Source of the DNA: Tetzosporium hominis
GTDB lineage: Bacteria > Bacillota > Bacilli > Bacillales_A > Planococcaceae
NCBI RefSeq assembly: GCF_002265435.1
Contig: NZ_NOKQ01000134.1
Span: 124,001 to 188,000, forward strand
Reading direction: 5' to 3'
Length of the DNA stretch: 64,000 nt
Below the pieces are notes generated by a model. That model ran no database searches, was not told where the DNA came from, and was given only the letters and a program-made list of their open reading frames with translations. Both the position numbers and the translations under genes were made by a program. This document shows positions 55,554 to 63,628 of this stretch, one piece after another (position 1 is the first letter of the stretch; every line of letters begins with the position of its first letter).

Positions 55554-55889
55554 ATGGGTCACGATACACATGTAGTGGTTGCAAAAAATAAGACGCAATA
55601 TGAATATGCGCGTCGTAAACGTTCACAGACAATGCAAATGCAAGTTGTGACATTTGCAATCATGATTTTCTTAACATTTATCGCTTTTGCCGCGGTTGCA
55701 GCTGGAATGTCTGCCTATTACGTAGGTCCAGTCATCTTGTTGCTTGCTGCAATACAAGTTGTGTTGCAACTTTACTACTTCATGCACATGAGTGAAAAAG
55801 GTCACAATATGCCTGCGTTTTTCCTTTATAGCGGTGCGTTGTTCGGATTCACATTCGTTATTACTTTCTTAACGATTGTATGGTGGTAA
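55554..55889 (+). CDS. ctaF: caa3 cytochrome c oxidase subunit IV
   Basis: A 111-aa, three-helix subunit (helices about 28-48, 54-75 and 84-108), with a helix end LQLYYFMHMSEKG. It starts one base after ctaE. Last structural gene of the oxidase; a hairpin follows. Confidence 0.92.
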   Translation: MGHDTHVVVAKNKTQYEYARRKRSQTMQMQVVTFAIMIFLTFIAFAAVAAGMSAYYVGPVILLLAAIQVVLQLYYFMHMSEKGHNMPAFFLYSGALFGFTFVITFLTIVWW

Positions 55890-55922
55890 TAAAAAGGGGG
55901 TCCCTCTGGGGCCCTTTTTATT
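55890..55922 (+). terminator. terminator after ctaF
   Basis: Stem AAAAAGGG/CCCTTTTT with inner CCC/GGG, at the ctaF stop. Confidence 0.75.
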
Positions 55923-55934
55923 ATGGAATAATAT

Positions 55935-55981
55935 TGTTCACGCTCTGTTCATTGAATGTTCACTTGGGGCAAGGCTATAAT
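55935..55981 (+). promoter_or_regulatory. ctaG promoter with three 11-bp-phased TGTTCA repeats
   Basis: TGTTCA starts at 55935, 55946 and 55957, exactly 11 bp apart. A TTGAAT -35 (55952-55957) and TATAAT -10 (55976-55981) are spaced 18 bp. Helical phasing is the habit of OmpR-family response regulators such as PhoP and ResD. Confidence 0.6.
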
Positions 55982-56017
55982 ACAAGTAGCGACATACTTA
56001 AGGAGAGGTGGTCCACC

Positions 56018-56923
56018 TTGTCATTATCGACTTTTGGCTTCGTAGCTAACTGGAGCCCTTATTTGATTTATATACTACTACTCGTTGTAATTGGTTATTT
56101 CTATTTGATAGGATCTGGTCGTTCTCTTTTTAAAGAGTCAGAGCCAGTCGGGACGAAAGAAAAGGCCTATTTTCTAAGCGGAATCATCTTACTCTATATC
56201 GTTAAAGGTTCACCAATTGATTTGCTAGGTCACATCATGTTCTCAGTCCATATGGCTCAGATGGCAATTTTACTATTGTTAATTCCTATTCTGCTAATGA
56301 AGGGAATTCCTTGGTGGGTTTGGGAAGGTATGTTTAGAAATCAAACCTTCGCGCGTCTATTTAATTTTGTCACGAAACCGCTACTTGCTTTGATTGTCTT
56401 TAGCGCATTCTTTTCCATTTACCATATCCCTATGGTATTAGATCAAATTAAGATGAGTGAGGCTTTGCATACTGCAGTCACATTTGCCTTATTTCTAACC
56501 GCCTTCTTCATGTGGTGGTCGGTCATTGATGTGACAAGAAATCAGAAGACATTACACGGATTAAAAAAGATTGGTTTTATTATCGGAAGTGCTGTTTTGA
56601 TTACACCCGCTTGTGCTCTGATTATTTTTGCTAGTAACCCGATGTATGCTACTTATACGGATGCTGATGCTTGGCTAAAAGCTATGGAGCTCTGTGTACC
56701 ATCCGAAACGTTGTCCGGCCTGTCTCTTTCAGGTCCCGAGTTGTTCTCTGCTATGTCAGCTATTGAAGACCAACAACTTGGTGGTATCATCATGAAAATT
56801 ATTCAAGAACTGATTTATGCAGTGCTGTTATCTAGAGTTTTCTTTGCTTGGTATAAAAATGAGCAAGAAAATGCAGATGAAATTACGGAACAAGCACTCC
56901 GTGACTTGCAAACAAAAGCTTAA
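56018..56923 (+). CDS. ctaG: cytochrome c oxidase assembly factor CtaG (caa3 type)
   Basis: A 301-aa, seven-helix membrane protein needed for caa3 assembly in Bacillus, unrelated to Cox11. Candidate metal ligands sit in DLLGHIMFSVHMAQM, and a YHIPMV segment begins mid-protein. The start is TTG 56018 after TAAGGAGAGGTGG; the open frame from 55880 overlaps the terminator and promoter. It has its own promoter and lies 21 bp before ctaM. Confidence 0.9.
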   Translation: MSLSTFGFVANWSPYLIYILLLVVIGYFYLIGSGRSLFKESEPVGTKEKAYFLSGIILLYIVKGSPIDLLGHIMFSVHMAQMAILLLLIPILLMKGIPWWVWEGMFRNQTFARLFNFVTKPLLALIVFSAFFSIYHIPMVLDQIKMSEALHTAVTFALFLTAFFMWWSVIDVTRNQKTLHGLKKIGFIIGSAVLITPACALIIFASNPMYATYTDADAWLKAMELCVPSETLSGLSLSGPELFSAMSAIEDQQLGGIIMKIIQELIYAVLLSRVFFAWYKNEQENADEITEQALRDLQTKA

Positions 56924-56944
56924 GGAATTGAGGGAAGAGCAACT

Positions 56945-57406
56945 ATGTCGTTACCACTACTACCAACGATCAGTACATTTTTTATCGTTTTAAGTGCAGT
57001 ACTTGTAGCCGTCGGATGGGCTTTTATTAAACAACGCAAAATCGAAGCCCATAAAAAGACTATGCTTGCAGCTGCTGTGTCTGCGCTAACGTTTTTCATC
57101 ATCTATGTATCACGAACGCTATTTATTGGAAACACCGCGTTTGGTGGACCAGATGATATCAAAATCTATTACACGCTGTTCTTAATTTTCCACATTATTC
57201 TAGCTACTACAGGTGCAGTGTTCGGTTTGACGACACTTTACTTGGGACTTAAAAACAACATCGAGAAACACCGTAAATGGGGTCCTATCACATCGGTAGT
57301 GTGGTTCTTCGTAGCCATTACGGGTGTAGCTGTATACATGCTACTATATGTATTTTATGAAGGCGGAGAAACCACTTCTGTATTTAAAGCTATACTTGGT
57401 AATTAA
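56945..57406 (+). CDS. ctaM: CtaM/YozB-like DUF420 protein
   Basis: A 153-aa protein with four helices. The family His are visible in KIEAHKKTML, IFHIILATTG and EKHRKWG. In S. aureus CtaM is required to mature heme-A oxidases. It follows ctaG by 21 bp (ribosome site TTGAGGGAAG) and ends in a strong terminator. Confidence 0.88.
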   Translation: MSLPLLPTISTFFIVLSAVLVAVGWAFIKQRKIEAHKKTMLAAAVSALTFFIIYVSRTLFIGNTAFGGPDDIKIYYTLFLIFHIILATTGAVFGLTTLYLGLKNNIEKHRKWGPITSVVWFFVAITGVAVYMLLYVFYEGGETTSVFKAILGN

Positions 57407-57446
57407 AAAAACCTTTCTGAACATATCGTTCAGAAAGGTTTTTTAG
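57405..57446. terminator. bidirectional terminator
   Basis: A 17-bp stem AAAAAACCTTTCTGAAC/GTTCAGAAAGGTTTTTT with a small loop between convergent ctaM and the AI-2E-type gene. Confidence 0.92.
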
Positions 57447-58504
57447 AGTTTAAAATCAAGTTTGATAATGCCGGCTTCCTTAGCCGTAGTAAAAATGATG
57501 ACTACTAATGGACCTACAATGAATCCAGCAAGTCCAAAAAGTTTCGCACCAATAAACATGGCAATTAAAACTGCTAATGGAGACAAGCCCATTTGAGCAC
57601 CCATTACTTTTGGTTCCACAGAACGGCGGATAATCAATAAGATGACAGCCAGTATCGAAAGTTTAGTACCAAGCGCAAAGTTGCCCATAGCAAACGCTCC
57701 GATAGCCCAAGGTGCCAAGACAATAATAGATCCTAAAATTGGAATGACATCAATGATCCAAATCACAATCGACATGACGAGTGCATATTCCGGAATAATG
57801 ATATAAAGGCCAATCAAACTAACAAATAATATAATGAAACTCACTAAAATCTGAGCTTTCATAAACCCAAAGATGACTCGTTTAATTCCTGAATACATAA
57901 AAAGGATTTTATCTGCTGTTTCGTTTGAGAAGTAGCGGAAAAACTTTCCTCGTAGCATAGGGAGATCAAGCATGAATAAGAACAACGCAATTAAGAAGAC
58001 GATAAAGCTGACAAGTAAGCTAGGTAGCTCGGTTGCGAGAGCTGTAATGTTTTCATAATTGACGATGGCTAATAAAGACTCTTGAATGTCTGAGAGAGTG
58101 GAATCCACTTCTTTTTGAATGGAGTTGACGACTTCTAGTGGCAAACCTTGTGTCATATCGAACATTCTGTTTTGAATATTGGTCCAGATGCCACCTAAGT
58201 CATTTAAATACGAAGGAAATGCTTTTGACCAATAAATAACTCGTGCAATCAAAGATGTAATCACAAAGTAGAACAATAGAATGAACAAACCAAATGTCAC
58301 TGTATAGTTTATGATGACGGAAGTCTTTCTGGTAACTTTGAAGCGATTTTGAATAAATTCAACAAGTGGTTCTACAAATATGGCTACTAAAAGAGCCAAA
58401 ATGATGGGAACCGAAACAAGAAGAATGACAAAAGCAAGTATGGCCAAAATGATGAAGATGACCGTATTGCGTATCAGAGGACGATCAAATCGTTTCACTT
58501 TCAC
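57443..58504 (-). CDS. AI-2E family membrane transporter
   Basis: A 353-aa membrane protein of the AI-2E (PF01594-type) family, related to YtvI/YdbI/YrrI. Seven to eight helices with a large loop (about 115-200) and the signatures WIIDVIPILGS and the end GFIVGPLVVII. GTG 58504 follows AAAGGAGCG. Family members move small molecules or Na+; substrate unknown. It lies downstream of the YugN-like gene, separated by a terminator. Confidence 0.85.
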   Translation of the reverse strand: MKVKRFDRPLIRNTVIFIILAILAFVILLVSVPIILALLVAIFVEPLVEFIQNRFKVTRKTSVIINYTVTFGLFILLFYFVITSLIARVIYWSKAFPSYLNDLGGIWTNIQNRMFDMTQGLPLEVVNSIQKEVDSTLSDIQESLLAIVNYENITALATELPSLLVSFIVFLIALFLFMLDLPMLRGKFFRYFSNETADKILFMYSGIKRVIFGFMKAQILVSFIILFVSLIGLYIIIPEYALVMSIVIWIIDVIPILGSIIVLAPWAIGAFAMGNFALGTKLSILAVILLIIRRSVEPKVMGAQMGLSPLAVLIAMFIGAKLFGLAGFIVGPLVVIIFTTAKEAGIIKLDFKL

Positions 58505-58529
58505 TACAGGCGCTCCTTTATTTAGGTAA

Positions 58530-58557
58530 TAAAAAAGAGTAGAGCGCAGTCTACTCT
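58530..58557 (-). terminator. terminator of the YugN-like gene
   Basis: Minus-strand stem AGAGTAGA/TCTACTCT followed by six T. Confidence 0.82.
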
Positions 58558-58564
58558 CTTTCAA

Positions 58565-58930
58565 TTATGCGTGAATTTCAAATGCATGTAGCTCTGCTTT
58601 AATCGCTGCAAGTGTCTGTTCACATGATTTAAGTAAGTGTTTTGGGAACACTTCATCTTCACCATACTCCACACCATGTGGATAATAGTGTTTACCTACA
58701 ACAGGTTTCATTAACGTCATCATTGCATCATGTGCACCAACGTCGCCATCTGTTGTATACGTGAATACGCGAAGGTAATATGTGCCTTCACGAATTACAA
58801 ATTTTTTGTCATACGTAGCACGCTCATAGTCCCATGCACCAGCACGTACCATTCCATGCTTGTTCATAATGTCATCCAGTAGATTTAAATCTACTACCAT
58901 GCCTTCTAGACCAGTATTTTCAAAATACAT
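58565..58930 (-). CDS. YugN-like family protein (YlbA-like)
   Basis: A 121-aa soluble protein beginning MYFENTGLEGMVVDLN with RAGAWDYERATYD and HYYPHGVEYGED. The pattern fits the YugN-like family; the location before ylbC suggests YlbA. Ribosome site GGAGGGTGTTCC is strong. Function unknown. Confidence 0.8.
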   Translation of the reverse strand: MYFENTGLEGMVVDLNLLDDIMNKHGMVRAGAWDYERATYDKKFVIREGTYYLRVFTYTTDGDVGAHDAMMTLMKPVVGKHYYPHGVEYGEDEVFPKHLLKSCEQTLAAIKAELHAFEIHA

Positions 58931-59009
58931 GGAACACCCTCCTTAAGGTAAATACCCTATTTCTTCTACTTAATAGTAGCGGAAAAGAGCCCTGGATGCA
59001 ATGACAACA

Positions 59010-59039
59010 TTGTGTCAGAAAGGGGAGCCCTGCTATACT
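59010..59039 (+). promoter_or_regulatory. ylbC promoter
   Basis: TTGTGT, 18-bp spacer and extended -10 TGCTATACT, 24 bp before the ATG. Confidence 0.55.
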
Positions 59040-59063
59040 GAAACTAGAAAGGGGTGAGAGCAA

Positions 59064-60137
59064 ATGAACAATCTAGCTAAACTATTTATTGCGACTGCCA
59101 TTGTGATCTTTGCTTTCATCCTATTTGATCGGCCTGTACAAGAAAATGAGTTGCTAACAGAAGAAAGACAGACAGGACAAGTCCTGCCTCAAGAAAATCT
59201 GACAGAGACAACACCTGATTACAATGTTTTCTCTCGACCGAAAGAAGGAGTCTCTACATTTGTAGGAAAGACCATCGACGAGTGGAAAGCGGTTTACGGA
59301 GAGGCGCAACGAATCGAACCTTCTCTCTATAATTACGAGTGGCATATTTATAAAGACCGTCTAAACAGCTACCAAATGGTTGGAGTTGAGGATGGTATCA
59401 TCAATCAAGTGTATGCAGCAGGTGAAAATGCCAAAGTCACACCGTACAAAATTGGTCAAAGTTTAGATGATATTTACCGCTTCACCATTGTACTACCTGA
59501 GATTGGTATTGAGCTTGGAGACAGTTCGTACGTTTTCTCCCTAACTCCAGCGGATACTCAGCGGCGGATCCTAGTCCAATATGAAGGCATATTTGCACAA
59601 CTCTATATAGACACATTTGATAACGAATTAGAAGGGGTGCGCTTCATCACTCCAGAAGTTTTATTGCAGCACCGAGCTTATGATACGTATTATGAGGGTG
59701 AGATGATTGAGACCACATATCCGACCTCATCCATCCAAAATGCTGTAGACCGAGCTGCAGAACGAGAATTGATGGATCTTACCAATCTTTACCGATTGAG
59801 ACATGGTGAAGAACCGCTACTACCTTATCCATCACTTGCAGAGATTGCACGTAACTATAGTGAAGAACTTGCTAAAAGTGAAACCGTCATGCAAGGAGAG
59901 TTTGAGCTCTCTAAATACGAAGACAAGTTAGAGGAGTACCAAATCCCATTTAAAAAAGCCGGCGGAAACAGCGCGGCTCTTTACCGTGATCCCATAGAAG
60001 CAATTAACGGTTGGATGAACTCGAAAGAACATAGAGAGACCATCTTAGAATCTTCTTACACTCATATAGGAATCGGTGTCTTCTCTGAGTTCTATACACA
60101 GAATTTTATAGAGCTTTCGGAACCGGAGACCGAATAA
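59064..60137 (+). CDS. ylbC: CAP-domain protein with CAP-associated N-domain (YlbC)
   Basis: A 357-aa exported protein. N-terminal signal anchor (5-21), linker, CAP-associated N-domain (about 55-195; GKTIDEWKAVYGEAQRIEPS start, KIGQSLDDI), then a CAP/SCP domain (about 225-355) with NLYRLRHGEEPL, ARNYSEELAKSE, GWMNSKEHRETIL and HIGIGVF. Matches B. subtilis YlbC in plan. Role outside the cell unknown. The last 32 bp overlap an aspartokinase remnant on the other strand. Confidence 0.88.
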   Translation: MNNLAKLFIATAIVIFAFILFDRPVQENELLTEERQTGQVLPQENLTETTPDYNVFSRPKEGVSTFVGKTIDEWKAVYGEAQRIEPSLYNYEWHIYKDRLNSYQMVGVEDGIINQVYAAGENAKVTPYKIGQSLDDIYRFTIVLPEIGIELGDSSYVFSLTPADTQRRILVQYEGIFAQLYIDTFDNELEGVRFITPEVLLQHRAYDTYYEGEMIETTYPTSSIQNAVDRAAERELMDLTNLYRLRHGEEPLLPYPSLAEIARNYSEELAKSETVMQGEFELSKYEDKLEEYQIPFKKAGGNSAALYRDPIEAINGWMNSKEHRETILESSYTHIGIGVFSEFYTQNFIELSEPETE

Positions 60138-60474
60138 GCGTGCCACTTTCTGATGTCTGAAACGACATGATGGAGAGTGGTATATTTTTTTGTCTAGCAA
60201 ATTCAGCTGCTTGCTGTTGTAATACTTCCAGTTCGCATATTTGATTGTGATTTAAAGACGGAACGAGCGTTGCAGAGCCTGGTGGATAATAAGCTCCTGG
60301 AACATTTTTATAAAACAATGCTTCACACTCAAAGTAGGCAGCATAGAGGAGCGCTGTGAAATCACTACCGCCATGTCCAAATGTTTTTAAGAGACCATCC
60401 TCTGAAAGAAAGTGTAACCCTGGAATGATGGTGACCGGAAACTCTTCTACTGTTTGCGAACAAATTTCTATTCT
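60106..60474 (-). pseudogene. aspartokinase 3' remnant
   Basis: The minus strand is open from 60474 (just after a TAG at 60477-60475) to TAA at 60106, 122 codons. It reads VTIIPGLHFLSEDGLL, TFGHGGSDFTALLYAA, then VPSLNHNQICELEVL and IPLSIMSFQTSESGTLI. These are the GRGGSD loop and the later catalytic-domain elements of aspartate kinases in correct order. The KFGG N-terminus and the first half are gone and there is no start codon. It overlaps the ylbC end. Confidence 0.78.
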
Positions 60475-60521
60475 CTACCATTTCTTCAATCCTGTCGCAC
60501 ACGAAGCTTTGTTCAGTCGCT

Positions 60522-60911
60522 AGTTTAGGGACACTAGGAATTCGGTTCCAAGGAGACCGAATGGTCATCTTAGGCTGTGGGGGAGACCGCGACAGATTCA
60601 AAAGATGTGAGATTGCGCAGATTGCTAGTCGTCTCGCCTCTTTAGTGGTTCTTACGCTCGACAACCCTCGAACAGAAGATGCCCTGCAACCTATTTTAGA
60701 AATGCAAAAATGCGCACCAGACGCACTCGTTATGCCCGATAGGCGAGTGGCAATCTGGTACGCATTAGAGGTGACTTCACAAAATCAGACGATTTTTATA
60801 GTTGGAAAAGGCGATGAACGTTCTATCGAATTTCGGCGATTGCACATTCCGTATAGTGATCTAAAAGTGGTTATCGAGTGGGAAGATCAATCACAAAGAA
60901 AGATCCTGTAG
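60522..60911 (+). pseudogene. MurE-like ligase C-terminal remnant
   Basis: The plus frame reads MVILGCGGDRDRFKRC, SLVVLTLDNPRTED, PDRRVAIWYAL, IFIVGKGDE and PYSDLKVV, the whole C-terminal (ligand) domain of MurE in order. DNPR is the diaminopimelate-type motif. The ATP-grasp-like centre and N-domain are absent; a short SLGTLGIRFQGDR before ATG 60561 also looks MurE-like. AAGGAGA precedes that ATG, so a 116-aa fragment might still be translated. Its 3' end overlaps the thioesterase gene by 41 bp. Confidence 0.75.
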
Positions 60912-61359
60912 CGTAAGCGATGCGGCGGTCTCTAGAATCATAAGCCGATGCTTCTAAAACCATTGTCTGGCTTCCTTTATGTAAATAAGAAGCTACACTA
61001 TAAACGAATGGTTCAGTTGTTGCCTTCGTGTAGTGGATCGTCAAATTGGTAGTTACCGCACCTTTGCCGGTTGGACGTAAGTCTTTATTCACTAGGAATC
61101 CCATCGCATTGTCGATCAGTGTTGCAATAACGCCCCCGTGAGGCATACCGAACGAATTCGTAGTCATCGGGGTGACCGGCATTGTCACTTTGCATGTCTC
61201 TTCTGGGAATGAAATATCGAATTGAAACGCTGCATTCACATAGGTGCTATAAACGCCTTGTCGTTTTTTTTCTAGCCCTTGAACAAATTGGTCGAGTAGC
61301 TCCTTTTCGGTAGCAGAAGCGGTCTCGTAAAAGTGTTGAATAGAAGTTGTAGATTGCAT
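60871..61359 (-). CDS. PaaI-family hotdog thioesterase
   Basis: A 162-aa hotdog-fold acyl-CoA thioesterase. The signature FGMPHGGVIATLIDNAMG (residues about 75-93) holds the HGG turn and active Asp; then AVTTNLTIHYTKA and ATGSFFVI. ATG 61359 follows AAAGGGGCAAACC; the frame upstream overlaps ylbF on the other strand. Substrate unknown. Confidence 0.85.
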   Translation of the reverse strand: MQSTTSIQHFYETASATEKELLDQFVQGLEKKRQGVYSTYVNAAFQFDISFPEETCKVTMPVTPMTTNSFGMPHGGVIATLIDNAMGFLVNKDLRPTGKGAVTTNLTIHYTKATTEPFVYSVASYLHKGSQTMVLEASAYDSRDRRIAYATGSFFVIDLPTR

Positions 61360-61411
61360 CTCGGTTTGCCCCTTTATCAAAATTTGGTATGATGAAACGG
61401 GAGGGATCATC

Positions 61412-61861
61412 ATGCAGATGTCATCGGACTGGATCGATATTTTTGAGAGTGTAGATGAGTTAAATGAACTTTTCATACATTCTGCTATCGTATCTGCCTA
61501 TCATAAAGCCCATCAAGACGTCTATTCGACTCCTGAAGTGGCCAAAGTCGTTCACGAATTTTCACGTCTGAAAGAGACGTATGAAGAAGTACAGCGTTTC
61601 GGGAAATACCACCCTGACTATAAAACGATCAATACTCAGATCCGTATTAAAAAAAGAGAGATGGACTTGTTGCCTCAAGTAGCAGAACTAAAAGCTGCAG
61701 AGAACGATGTCCAAGATCTGTTGGATGAAATCAGTTTACTAGTCGCCCATGCTGTATCTCAAGATATTAAAGTACCTGTCAGCAATCCTTTTTTCCAGAG
61801 TGCGACAGGCTCATGCGGCACAGGCTGTGGAACAGGCGGAGGTTGCGCCTGTTCAGCCTAA
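61412..61861 (+). CDS. ricF: RicF (YlbF), Y-complex iron-sulfur regulator
   Basis: A 149-aa helical YlbF-family protein with a Cys-rich tail CGTGCGTGGGCAC that, with RicA and RicT, holds [4Fe-4S] clusters. In B. subtilis the RicAFT complex guides RNase Y in mRNA maturation and affects sporulation, competence and biofilm. Start ATG 61412 with GGGAGGGATC. The tail confirms the true YlbF rather than the YmcA paralog. Confidence 0.92.
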   Translation: MQMSSDWIDIFESVDELNELFIHSAIVSAYHKAHQDVYSTPEVAKVVHEFSRLKETYEEVQRFGKYHPDYKTINTQIRIKKREMDLLPQVAELKAAENDVQDLLDEISLLVAHAVSQDIKVPVSNPFFQSATGSCGTGCGTGGGCACSA

Positions 61862-61864
61862 TGC

Positions 61865-61887
61865 AAAGTCCCTTCGGGGGCTTTTTT
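61865..61887. terminator. terminator after ricF
   Basis: Stem AAAGTCCC/GGGGCTTT (one T-G pair) with TTCG loop and T-run; lies between convergent ricF and the GDPD gene. Confidence 0.75.
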
Positions 61888-62794
61888 ATTTGGTTGTATT
61901 CTCTAATGTCTCAATAGCAAGGTCTGGACGATCTGTAACAATTCCGTCCGCTCCTTGCTTCACAAGCCGCAACATTTCCTCTTCTTCATCAATCGTCCAG
62001 TAATGCACTTTAATGTTCAAGGAATGCAGGAATTCAATAAACCCTTTTAAGTCCAAGCGAATGGACTTGTGTTTCACCGGTAGCTGGAAAACATCTGCTT
62101 TAGGGTGATACAGGTGCTTGAACTGGCTCGTATAAGCAGTATAGGCTTTGCGAACTTCTTTTTCTCCAGCACCTAAAGCGACGCGGTTCTGAGCGTACAG
62201 ATTAAAGCGGTCGATCTGTTCATCGTAGAAGCTCGTCACGACGACACGGTCAAGAGCACCAGCTTCCTCTAGGATTCGCCAGAGTTTAGATGGCATTAAA
62301 GATCCCTCATAGGAAGAAGGAGCATCTTTCATATCCATATTGATATACATAAAAGGAAAGCGCTCTAACAATTCATCTAGTGTAAGAATGCGAGCTTTTT
62401 CCAGTTCTTCATCTGTGAACTGATCGCGTCCTTCAAAGTTTGCACTAAAATCGATTGCTTGGATAGCCGCTAATGTCATATCGCTCACAAGTCCAGAGGA
62501 AGCACTTGTGCGGTCTACGGTATCATCATGGAACACAATGATCTGCTCATCTTTTGTCATGCGAAGATCAATTTCAAATCCATGAACACCAAGTTCTGCT
62601 GCTTTTTCAAAAGCAAGTAAAGTGGACTCTGGTCCAATTAGAGATCCGCCACGATGGGCTAGAATGATGGGTGATGCTGTATCTAAAACTTGTTTTTGCG
62701 GTCTTGATTGTGGTTTTGACAGGGCTTTAGTTCCTGCCCAAGCAGTTCCTGCAGCTGCTGCAAGGAGCAGTGCAATCTTGCGTTTGCGTGTCAT
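61886..62794 (-). CDS. glycerophosphodiester phosphodiesterase
   Basis: A 302-aa GDPD enzyme hydrolysing glycerophosphodiesters. Membrane-anchor N-terminus (6-22), then the TIM-barrel motifs AHRGGSLIGPESTLLAF, FEIDLRMTKD, VFHDDTVDRTS and NMDMKD. Ends ADGIVTDRPDLAI. Ribosome site CTAGGAGGC. It lies inverted between ricF and ylbG, which adjoin in B. subtilis. Confidence 0.92.
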   Translation of the reverse strand: MTRKRKIALLLAAAAGTAWAGTKALSKPQSRPQKQVLDTASPIILAHRGGSLIGPESTLLAFEKAAELGVHGFEIDLRMTKDEQIIVFHDDTVDRTSASSGLVSDMTLAAIQAIDFSANFEGRDQFTDEELEKARILTLDELLERFPFMYINMDMKDAPSSYEGSLMPSKLWRILEEAGALDRVVVTSFYDEQIDRFNLYAQNRVALGAGEKEVRKAYTAYTSQFKHLYHPKADVFQLPVKHKSIRLDLKGFIEFLHSLNIKVHYWTIDEEEEMLRLVKQGADGIVTDRPDLAIETLENTTK

Positions 62795-62898
62795 GCTGTT
62801 GCCTCCTAGTGATTCAGTTTTCAGATATTCCCTGCTGTGGTAGACTTAACTTACTACGAAAGAGCAATTTGAGCAAATCAAGAAAGTGAGGAATGGCT

Positions 62899-63171
62899 AT
62901 GATTCCTAGACAAGGATTGATTGTATTTGTCAACCATCTGAAGCATGCAAAGACATTACGAAAATATGGTCATGTCTATTATATATCGAGAAAATTAAAG
63001 TACGCAGTCATCTACGTCAATCAAGAAGATGTAGAAGCTGTAACTGCTAAATTACTGAAGCTGCCATTTGTTAAAAAGCTTATGGAATCGGAGCGACCGT
63101 TCATCAAGACAGAGTATGAAAACTCCAAACCGGATAAAGCGAAAGAATACGATTACAAGATCGGCTTATGA
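62899..63171 (+). CDS. ylbG: YlbG family protein (UPF0298/DUF2129)
   Basis: A 90-aa soluble protein, [20 protein letters not shown] at the start. ATG 62899 is preferred because GTGAGGA sits 7 nt upstream; ATG 62893 abuts it. Conserved neighbour of ricF and rsmD. Function unknown. Confidence 0.88.
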   Translation: MIPRQGLIVFVNHLKHAKTLRKYGHVYYISRKLKYAVIYVNQEDVEAVTAKLLKLPFVKKLMESERPFIKTEYENSKPDKAKEYDYKIGL

Positions 63172-63552
63172 CAAAGGCGGCAGCAAATGATTCAGTCGCA
63201 TAATGGCGATGAGAGCTTGATAATAGTGATCGACTGACCCAAACTCGCTAGAATGTTTGACTTCGAGCGTAACAGGTGTCACGTCCAAATCGGCGAGCAC
63301 TTTTTCAAATGCAAGTTGTCTTTCCATTTTGGGCTCTCTGAAGTCCATGCCTTCTCGACAAATATAGATAGGAATAAAAGGCACGTCTCCTGCTGGCTTC
63401 AGTGCTAAAGCCAAGGAGACACTTTTTTTGTCATTTTTTGTTCCATGTAAAATAAACGCGTGATGAATACGGTGCTGATTGGTTTTGGCGAGTTCACATA
63501 ACTCAAATACATCTCCGTATCCTTCACCTAATTCTATAAATCGTTGAATCAT
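63166..63552 (-). CDS. hypothetical protein, 128 aa (DUF7147-like)
   Basis: A small alpha/beta protein beginning [20 protein letters not shown]. Middle [21 protein letters not shown] and the end [14 protein letters not shown] recall Bacillus relatives carrying a methylthioribose-kinase label, which the size does not support. Ribosome site AAAGGACG. Overlaps the ylbG end by 6 bp, convergent. Confidence 0.7.
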   Translation of the reverse strand: MIQRFIELGEGYGDVFELCELAKTNQHRIHHAFILHGTKNDKKSVSLALALKPAGDVPFIPIYICREGMDFREPKMERQLAFEKVLADLDVTPVTLEVKHSSEFGSVDHYYQALIAIMRLNHLLPPLS

Positions 63553-63628
63553 GTTGAGACGTCCTTTCTTATTAAAGCTACTTATGTTAATTTACTAGAT
63601 ATTGAGGTACTTGGAAAGGGGAAGAGTT

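Noticed and set aside
55880-56017. N-terminal extension of ctaG
   Set aside because: The open frame runs through the ctaF terminator and a promoter; TTG 56018 with TAAGGAGAGGTGG gives the normal CtaG length.
60365-60664. 99-aa minus-strand frame across the remnant junction
   Set aside because: Basic, low-complexity text antisense to the MurE remnant. A short LATEQSF stretch faintly recalls an aspartokinase N-terminus but is too short to claim.
62340-62365. cre-like AAAGCGCTCTAAC inside the GDPD gene
   Set aside because: Too far from the CcpA consensus and within coding sequence; no convincing cre site seen elsewhere.
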